The notes below the pieces were generated by a model, which was not told the origin of the DNA, searched no databases, and was given only the letters and a program-made list of their open reading frames with translations. Positions 8,620 through 14,435 of a DNA stretch of 14,435 bases are shown here, piece after piece. Source of the DNA: Scenedesmus sp. ARA3 (lineage: Eukaryota; Chlorophyta; Chlorophyceae; Sphaeropleales; Scenedesmaceae). The translations under genes and the position numbers were made by a program. The DNA lies in NCBI GenBank assembly GCA_004335835.1, contig RWJK01001875.1:52641-67075 (forward strand), in the 5' to 3' direction. Numbering within the stretch: position 1 is the first letter of the stretch; every line of letters starts with the position of its first letter.

Positions 8620-11600
8620 CCAGCATAGCAGCAGCAGCAGCTGACGCAGCTGATGCTGGTCCTGCAAGCAGCATCGCCAAGCGCAGCAGCACTACCACAG
8701 CTATCCGTTCTGTGGTGCAGCTAGCAGATGCTGATCATTTCGGAATCGTGCGCCATCACGATAAGCTTGCTGTGCATCGCGCAAGGCTTGACCTGATGGA
8801 TGACCTCTTTGGTGCTGTTTGATTATGCCTGATGCTGTAACATTTCATGCGGTGCTGTAACATGCTGCATGTCCACCATGCAGGGCTTGACCTGCTGGAT
8901 GACGTCACTTGAATGCTATTTGTTGCTGTCAAATGTTAATTTATGTCATGCGGTGTTGTAACATGCTGCGTGCTAATCATACAGGGCTTGACCTGCTGGA
9001 TGACGTCACTTGAATGCTGTTTGCTGCTGCCAGATGTTAGATTATGTCATGCGGTGCTGTAACATGCTGCGTGCTAATCATACAGGGCTTGACCTGCTGG
9101 ATGACGTCACTTGAATGCTGTTTGCTGCTGCCAGATGTTAAATTATGTCATGCGGTGCTGCAACATGCTGCGTGCTAATCATACAGGGCTTGACCTGCTG
9201 GATGACCTCACCAAGAGGGTCACTGGGGACTGCACGCCGCACAAGCAGGCCCTTGTTGCATCCAAGTCAGCAACAGGTGATGCAGCAGCAGCAGCAGCGG
9301 CAGCAGCAGCGGCGCCGGCGACGGCAGCAGCAGCAGCAGCAACTGGGGCCGGTTGTATGTACAGTGCTGTACACTGGCACCGTTGCAGGCTTCCGAAGTC
9401 AAGCAGTGTTTGCCTGGACAGCAACAGCAGCAGCTGCCCCAGCGGCTGGCAGCAGCAGCAGCAGCAGCAACTCAACATGAATTTGGTGTGCTCCAACATG
9501 CATTCACTGTGCTTGCACATGATGCTAGCAGCAGCTGCAGCAGCTTGCACTCGCATCATCCTCGCCCCCTGACGTGTGAACCGTCTCACTCACTGTTCAC
9601 TCACGCCATGCGCTGTGCTGATGGTGACATCATTGCTGCCTGTGCAGGGGAGGCCATTCCTCAGCCGCTACCAGACAGGCGGCCGCTGCCGCCCGGCGCA
9701 TTTGACGACACAGATGCGCTGCTGGCTGCCGAGGGAGGCACACATTACTGGTGAGCAGGCGGCACAGCGCAGCTGCTGGTCAAGCAGCAGCAGCGGCAGC
9801 AGCAACCAGCTCCATGGTGTTCGCAAAACCCGCATACCAGACACAGATGCGCTGCTGGCTGCCGAAGGAGGCACACATTACTGGTGAGCGGACGGCTCAG
9901 CGCAGCTGCTGGCCAAGCAGCAGCAGCTGCAAGCCAAGCAGCAGCAGCAATCAGCTCCATAGTTTTCGCAAAACCAGCATACCAGACACAGATGCGCTGC
10001 TGGCTGCCGAAGGAGGCACACATTACTGGTGAGCAGACGGCACAGGAGGGGCGCTGGCCAGGCAGCAGCAGCAGCAGCAGCATTCCAGCTGGGGGACATG
10101 AAAATCATAACACTCATGCAAGCCTGTTGCGCGTTTCTGGATGTCGCACCTCACCCACGCGCGCACCCCCTGCAGGTACATTGCCAATGTGATCAACCTC
10201 TTCCTGTGGGCCCCCTGCCAGGAAGCAGCAGGCTTTGCCAGACCCTGGCTGCTGCCAGAGCGCTGGAGCCTGCTGCACATGGAGTCCATGTCCGCCATGT
10301 TAATACCACACACATACGGCTGCAAACCTCATTGCGTTCCTTGCCGATACACCCCACCTTGTCCTGCAGGTACATCACCAACGTGATCAACTTGTTCCTG
10401 TGGGCCCCCTGCCAAGGAGCAGCAGGCTTTGCCACACCCTTGGTGATGCCAGAGGGCTGGAGCCTGCTGCACATGGAGTCAACACCGCCCCAGGGGCCCT
10501 ACAAGATAGCCATTCCAATGTATGCTGTGCTGAAGAGTGGCGATGGCAAGCAGCTGGCAGTGGTGATTCGGGGGACACGCACTGCAGTGGAGTGGCAAGT
10601 GGGTAAGTGTAAGAGTTTTTGAGCGTGCATGAGGCACAGCAATCAGAAGCATGCAAGCAGACAGCGACATTTAAGTGGACTGGCAAGTGGGTGAGTGTGC
10701 GTGTCTGCGGCGCTGCCCGAGTGCAAGCGGCAGGCGCGTGGCACATCAAACTCAACGGGTGCCAGGCAGCCCTCGACCATGTGAGGTGCTGGCTCCACGT
10801 GCACTGAGCAGCAGCATCCTCAACAGCTGCTGCAGTCAATGTCCACGCATTGGCACCCAGCACAGCCTCGAATGCATCCACCGCCGCTCCTTCACCATCC
10901 CACCCGTAACCGCCGCCTCGTGCTGCTTGCCTGCCTGCCTGTGCGGCCTGCTGTGACAATGCAATATCAACTTGCAGACATGACGTATGTGCAGACCAAA
11001 GATGCCAGCTACCCGGGACTGGTCTCCAAGGGCTTCTCCAACCTTGCCCTTGTGGCCTGCTGCCTCATGCTGCCTGTCCTGCCTGCTTTGAAAACCCACT
11101 TTTATGCTGCAGACATGACGTACGTGCAGACCAAGGATGCCAGCTACCCAGGCCTGGTGTCCAAGGGCTTCTCATCTGGAGCTGCGCTGCTGTGGCCGGC
11201 CCTGGAGAGCATTCTGCTGAAGGAGGTGGTGCAGGGGGGTGTCACTGACGTTACAATCAGCGGCCACTCCCTTGGGGCTGCCTTGGCTACGCTGCTGGCC
11301 TACAGAGCACAGGTGAGCTGGTGGACTCTGTGGAATGTTCTGAGGCACGCAAAAGCTGCATGGTTTCACAGATAAGAGTGCAAGCTAGCTACATGAGAGC
11401 AGGCTCAAAGGGCTGCATGCCTTTGCTGACATGGTTCGCTGCGTGAGCAAGCCGCCCTTCACTGCAACCGCCATGCTGCCAGGGGCTGCCATGGCTACGC
11501 TGCTGGCCTACAAGGCTCAGGAGGGGCGCTTGGCTTTGCGAAATCAGCCGGATTTACGTGAAAATGCATGCTGATAGATCTATTGAAGTGCAGGTGCTGT

Positions 11601-12997
11601 TTGGTGACAAGCTGGCGGCAGCTGACAAGCCGCTCTTTCGATTGCTATTGTCTTCCAAAAACACTCAACTTGTATGCTGCTGAGCAGGTGCTGCTGGATG
11701 AGAAGCTGACAGCAGCCGGCAAGCCGCTGGTGGCTATGGGCACACTTTGATAGACTGCTGCTGCTGTTTTTGTGCTCACCGCCGTGCATGCGCTGCTCGA
11801 CGCAAAGCTGGCAGCCGGCAAGCCCCTGCTTCATGTCTTCAACCCGTCAACAACGAGTGATCTGCTGCGCAGCTGCTGCTCGATGAGAAGCTGACAGCAA
11901 TTTACTGGCCGCTGCTTTCATCGCCTGAATCCTGGCAAACAATCAGTCAATTTTCCATTTCATGCTGCCTTGTAGGTGCTGCTTGACGACAAGCTGGCAG
12001 CAGCCGGCAAGCCGCTGGTGGCGGTGGGCGCGCTGCTGTTTGCGCCACCCAACGTGGGCAGCGACGCGTTTGTGGCAGACTTCAACAAGCGCGTCAACGC
12101 ACGCAGGTGCGCGGCTGCTGTGTAACATTTTTTTACAGGATCTGTGTCTGCTGCAGCTGTCATTGTCTCTGTGTAAGGCTGAGCTCAACAAGCGCGTCAA
12201 TGCACGCAGGTGCGGCGCTGATGCGGTGTTGCTGTTGTGTTGTACTTTGGCGTGATCTGTGGTCTGTGGTGCACCTCACAGGGCTTTGCATACTCATGGC
12301 CTTGCGCTTTGACTGGGTGCACATGCAGGCTCAAGTGAATCCACCCAGAAACAGCCACATGCTGCTGCCATAGACACTTTGAAAGCTGCTCTCTGGGAAA
12401 CATTGGAAACTGCGCAACAGCGCTAGCAGCATTGGCCAACACCGTCCCTTCTGTGCTGCACGCTGTACACATGTGCACACTGCTGACTACTTGAACGGGC
12501 AAATATGCCTCCAACCTGCGTGTCGTGCCTGCAGGATTGCCTTCCAGTGGGACATCATCCCCCAGGTGCCCTGTGCCCCCCGCATGATGGCCTGCCAAGG
12601 CAGCATCTTCACGACAGCACTGCCCGGCATCAGCAGCTGGAACTACGCGCCAGTCGGTGGCGACATCACGCTGACAGCAGATGGCATGCCGGTCCAACCG
12701 CAGGCCTGGCAGAAGCTCGAAACCATCAACGGCTGCAGGATCCTGCCATGGGCAATTGCGACGCACGTGTGCAGCTACCCGTGCTTTTATTCAAAGTCTG
12801 CTGCTGCAGGCGCGCCAGAATACGGGCGCTGCAAACTGTGGGGGCAGTCGAAGGGAAAACTTGACGCGTCGTTCTGCAGTGGATATCCGTACCACGAGCC
12901 GGAGTATCCTTCGAAGGGCATGGGGTCCAAGGTTGTTGTGGGGAACAAGCCTCATGACAACAGCAAGCCTTTTGAGCTGATCATTGGAGGCAAGTAA
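8236..12997 (+). CDS. Secreted class 3 lipase (alpha/beta hydrolase, Lipase_3)
   Basis: Exons 8236-8464, 9187-9276, 9648-9750, 10370-10602, 11113-11312, 11976-12106 and 12535-12997 join in phase to 482 residues. The N-terminus (MQRDCLLLLCLAVALSA, likely cleavage near ANA-QS) is a signal peptide, so the enzyme should be secreted or vacuolar. The core holds LAVVIRGTRTAVEWQVD, SKGFSSGA, DVTISGHSLGAALATLLAY with nucleophile Ser271, LLFAPPNVGSDAFV, and FQWDIIPQVP with probable acid Asp335. His406 in ATHVCSYP is the best candidate for the triad histidine. Class 3 lipases hydrolyse acylglycerols or galactolipids; the substrate cannot be told. The N-terminal 140 residues are lineage-specific, with several cysteines. 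Five of the six introns contain copies of the adjoining exon edges, so the choice between copies (for example 10176 or 10370, 10978 or 11113) rests on phase and on continuity with the following donor. Confidence 0.85.
8582..8617 (+). repeat. (CAG)12 intronic microsatellite
   Basis: Pure (CAG)12 followed by interrupted CAG copies to about 8640, inside the first lipase intron. It opens frames of poly-Ser or poly-Ala that I treat as noncoding. Confidence 0.85.
8784..9207 (+). repeat. 101-base tandem array of an acceptor plus exon start
   Basis: CAGGGCTTGACCTGCTGGAT occurs at 8881, 8982, 9083 and 9184, exactly 101 bases apart, with a diverged copy near 8784. Only the last continues into a proper exon (GLDLLDDLTKRVTGD). 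The others read GLDLLDDVT and then TGA. Each full unit also contains TGTAAC or a variant (TGCAAC in the last) and the line CATGCTGCGTGCTAATCATA before the acceptor. The complete units are nearly identical, so this amplification is young or is being homogenised. Confidence 0.95.
9285..9340 (+). repeat. Interrupted CAG/CGG tract in lipase intron 2
   Basis: CAG copies are interrupted by CGG and CGCCGG. It starts about ten bases after the exon end at 9276. If unspliced it would read as an alanine-rich extension, which is possible but not needed for the in-phase model. Confidence 0.6.
9838..10028 (+). repeat. Two further copies of the lipase exon 3 end with donor
   Basis: ACACAGATGCGCTGCTGGCT through ACATTACTG|GTGAGC at the exon end (9706-9750) recurs ending at 9883 and 10028. 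Both copies differ from the exon by one synonymous change (GAG to GAA) and encode TDALLAAEGGTHYW. Each is preceded by GCATACCAG, an acceptor-like site, and by GTTTTCGCAAAACC-like flank, and is followed by CAG-rich sequence. Using that acceptor after the exon at 9750 would create a stop, so they fit alternative donors better than simple cassettes. Confidence 0.9.
10171..10283 (+). repeat. Intronic copy of the lipase exon 4 start with acceptor
   Basis: After CCCTGCAG this copy reads YIANVINLFLWAPCQ and on to WSLLHMES, against YITNVINLFLWAPCQ to WSLLHMES at the real exon start (10370). It enters in the correct phase but has no clear donor after the similarity ends near 10288, so the downstream copy is preferred. 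Changes are both synonymous and non-synonymous. This is about 115 bases of similarity at a 194-base distance. Confidence 0.9.
10674..10696 (+). repeat. Copy of the exon 4 end and donor
   Basis: GTGGACTGGCAAGTGG|GTGAGT matches the exon end GTGGAGTGGCAAGTGG|GTAAGT at 10602, 88 bases downstream of it. Both donors are strong. Confidence 0.75.
10971..11040 (+). repeat. Intronic copy of the exon 5 start, protein-identical
   Basis: From the acceptor CTTGCAG the copy encodes the same 21 residues (DMTYVQTKDASY to SKGFS) as the exon starting at 11113, exactly 135 bases downstream. I count six differences and all are synonymous. The 135 bases are free of stops in this frame, so splicing to 10978 and reading through would insert 45 residues in frame. 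Confidence 0.9.
11481..11520 (+). repeat. Copy of the exon 5 end without a donor
   Basis: GGGGCTGCCATGGCTACGCT and onward to CAG matches the exon end at 11273-11312 and reads GAAMATLLAYKAQ against GAALATLLAYRAQ, with conservative changes only. The following bases are GAGGGG, so no GT donor is present. Confidence 0.8.
11588..11925 (+). repeat. Four diverged copies of the lipase exon 6 start
   Basis: Copies begin near 11592, 11690, 11790 and 11872, with the real exon at 11976, so spacing is about 80-105 bases. They read VLFGDKLAAADKPLF, VLLDEKLTAAGKPLVAMG, ALLDAKLAAGKPLLHVF and a decayed LLLDEKLTA, against VLLDDKLAAAGKPLVAVG. Two have a GCAG acceptor in front. The second copy is best kept but meets TGA soon after. 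They appear older than the 101-base array. Confidence 0.85.
12184..12214 (+). repeat. Copy of the lipase exon 6 end with donor
   Basis: CAACAAGCGCGTCAATGCAC through GCAG|GTGCGG matches the exon end at 12106 (GCAG|GTGCGC), 103 bases downstream. It reads NKRVNAR, with one synonymous change within it. Confidence 0.85.
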
Positions 12998-13956
12998 TGG
13001 CTGTTGCTGGTAGGTGGCTGGATGGCAGAACCAGAAACACTGGACCTGGACAACTTCAGGCATGGGTGGTGTCAGGTTGATGGATGCTGCGTGTCTTTTT
13101 GTTTTGTTTGGAACTTGGCGTGTATAAAGAGATGTGAATAGGTGCAGTTGGGCTGGCAGGGTTGTCGCCACTGCGTGCACTGTCTAAACATGACGCAGCA
13201 TTTGGCTGGTGACCATCTATCTCAGCATCAAACAACCAGCATCAAACAACCAGCATGAATGCTGCCGAAATTGGCAGCCTGCACATTAGACATGGTATGG
13301 CTGTTGGCAATGTTCATATGGCTGTTGCCGGCCACTGGTCGGCTGCGGCACACAGCCACACAGCCTTGGCCACAGTACAGTGTTTTGAGTTGCAGTTTAG
13401 TTGCAGCCTTGGCCAGAGTACAGTGCACGTGGCATGGCTGATGCTGTCGCACCAGAGACTGTCAACTGTATGGCCGAGTGCTGTTGCTGCCAAAGTCAAT
13501 CAAACAGACGTTGCTCAACGTGCTTGGGAATTGGAATTGCCGCCTCTGGCTGGCAGAGTCATTTTCATAGTTGCATGCTCACGCCAGCTGAGCCACAGCG
13601 GCTGCGTAGTACAGTCACAGACTTGACACAGTTAGGTCAGTCTGGTCGTGCGTGCAATCTATCATGTCTGCCCAGGTACGCAGCCACCCAACCAGTGTAC
13701 TCCATGAGAGTGCGTTTCCAAGCACCGGCTGCTGCTTGATGTTTCTGATAAGGAGCCAGTGGTGACACGCGCCAGCCTCCTGGGCGGTTGTGTGAACTTT
13801 GGTGGAGTTGCAGATTTGTCAACAACTAACGAGTTCCCTGGCTGCTGGATGGTGGTGCTTTCGGCAGCAGCTACTCACCAGCGCTGCCGATTTGTGTATC
13901 ACAACACAGGTTGCCCAAAAATATTTTGCATTTCTTGTGTATACAACTAAGGCCAA
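12998..13956 (+). other. Region after the lipase with no recognised gene
   Basis: The first part is the lipase 3' UTR; no exact TGTAA was found near the stop, only GTGTATAAAG around 13121. A 14-base tandem repeat (CAGCATCAAACAAC, about 2.4 copies) lies at 13223-13256, and a 22-base segment (CAGCCTTGGCCACAGTACAG) is repeated at 13361 and 13404. ATG 13255 opens a frame of 123 codons with no family resemblance. An exon-like end after CTGCCCAG at 13676 reads YAATQPVYSMRVRFQAPAAA and then stops at 13739. None of these is strong enough to call a gene. Confidence 0.4.
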
Positions 13957-14196
13957 ATGACAGCAACCCCTACAGCAACCCCGGCATTGCTAAAATGGAT
14001 GCTAACAAACAATGCTGCTGCAGAACAAGGACTGCACAATAACAGCAGGCGCCAGCCGCCAGCAGCAGCACAAAACCGTTTGCACAACAAAACTGCGTCA
14101 CTGTCTGAGCTGACAACCCTACAGATAGCGCTCCAAGCTCGTATCCGCGAAGCAAACAAGCGACTCATGAGACTGCAACGCAAGGACAAGCAGTAG
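13957..14196 (+). CDS. Small hypothetical ORF or 3' exon with basic C-terminal helix
   Basis: ATG 13957 (in-frame TAA at 13948) opens 79 residues ending at TAG 14194. The N-terminal half is Asn, Gln and Ala-rich. The last 35 residues (SLSELTTLQIALQARIREAN onward, ending LQRKDKQ) have the spacing of an amphipathic or coiled-coil helix. It may be a small protein, the last exon of a gene whose other exons I cannot see, or chance. No TGTAA follows within the window. Confidence 0.3.
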   Translation: MTATPTATPALLKWMLTNNAAAEQGLHNNSRRQPPAAAQNRLHNKTASLSELTTLQIALQARIREANKRLMRLQRKDKQ

Positions 14197-14354
14197 ACCT
14201 AGCAGCACAGCTATCATGCGCTGATTAACTCTTCCGCCGCTTCTTTGTCTGCTGCTGCTTTGCCTCCGCCTGCTGCTGCCCCTTCCCCCCCTCCTTAAAA
14301 AAGCCGCCGTGTCTGCTGTGCTACGTCTGCATGTGCTGCTGTTGACTCTCAGCT

Positions 14355-14372
14355 CAATCAATCAATCCATCC

Positions 14373-14435
<63 letters not shown>
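14355..14435 (+). repeat. (AATC)n tetranucleotide microsatellite at the window end
   Basis: About 20 copies of AATC, with a few ATCC variants at the start (14361-14372), run to the last base, so the true length is unknown. It is preceded by C-rich sequence with CTT and CTG runs. Confidence 0.95.

Noticed and set aside
8881..9184. Regular repeats considered as a CRISPR array or minisatellite mobile unit
   Set aside because: Units are contiguous 101-base tandem copies without unique spacers, the genome is eukaryotic, and each unit is clearly built from the acceptor and start of the adjacent exon.
13255..13626. 123-codon open frame after the lipase
   Set aside because: It contains short internal repeats and resembles no family I know; too weak to call a gene.

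Overview
The window looks like nuclear DNA of a green alga (Chlorophyta; perhaps a sphaeroplealean, which is a guess). It is GC-rich and full of CAG/CTG triplet runs. Its genes are broken into short exons by introns of about 230-1100 bases with GTGAGN or GTGCGN donors and TGCAG acceptors. TGTAA, the chlorophyte polyadenylation signal, lies 3' of two stop codons. All genes I can support are on the + strand, and no RNA gene or intact transposon was seen.

Layout. (1) 1-1294: the 3' part of a gene for a possible DCD-like domain protein ending in a poly-alanine tail, followed by TGTAA at 1440. (2) 1672-5820/5838: a type II membrane glycosyltransferase of family GT32 (Gly_transf_sug, OCH1/SUR1-like) with an N-terminal anchor, a polyglutamine stem and a DLD catalytic motif. 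(3) 6064/6103-7581: a METTL24-like (Methyltransf_22) methyltransferase domain whose acidic SAM-site motif is altered. A phase-matched splice (5820 to 6103) would fuse it to the GT32 domain as one 826-residue protein; a two-gene model is also possible. (4) 8236-12997: a seven-exon secreted class 3 lipase of 482 residues with a candidate Ser-Asp-His triad. (5) 12998-14435: mostly without a recognisable gene, with one small possible ORF and an AATC microsatellite running off the end.

The most unusual feature crosses all the genes. Many introns carry extra, partly diverged copies of the neighbouring exon edge together with its splice site: donor-side copies just downstream of the exon, acceptor-side copies just upstream. 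There are eight copies of one GT32 exon end, five of a lipase exon start (a 101-base tandem array), five of another, and single or double copies at most other lipase junctions. In several copies the differences are largely synonymous. In one pair all six differences are synonymous and the two copies are joined by an open 45-codon frame. This suggests that some copies are, or recently were, translated (alternative or duplicated exons), and it is a plausible case of intron growth and splice-site shifting by tandem duplication. Assembly error must be excluded.

The GT32 and methyltransferase parts would fit synthesis and O-methylation of glycans in the Golgi. The lipase is unrelated to them in function. 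Exon models are hand-made from splice consensus, reading phase and family resemblance; no transcript evidence was available.
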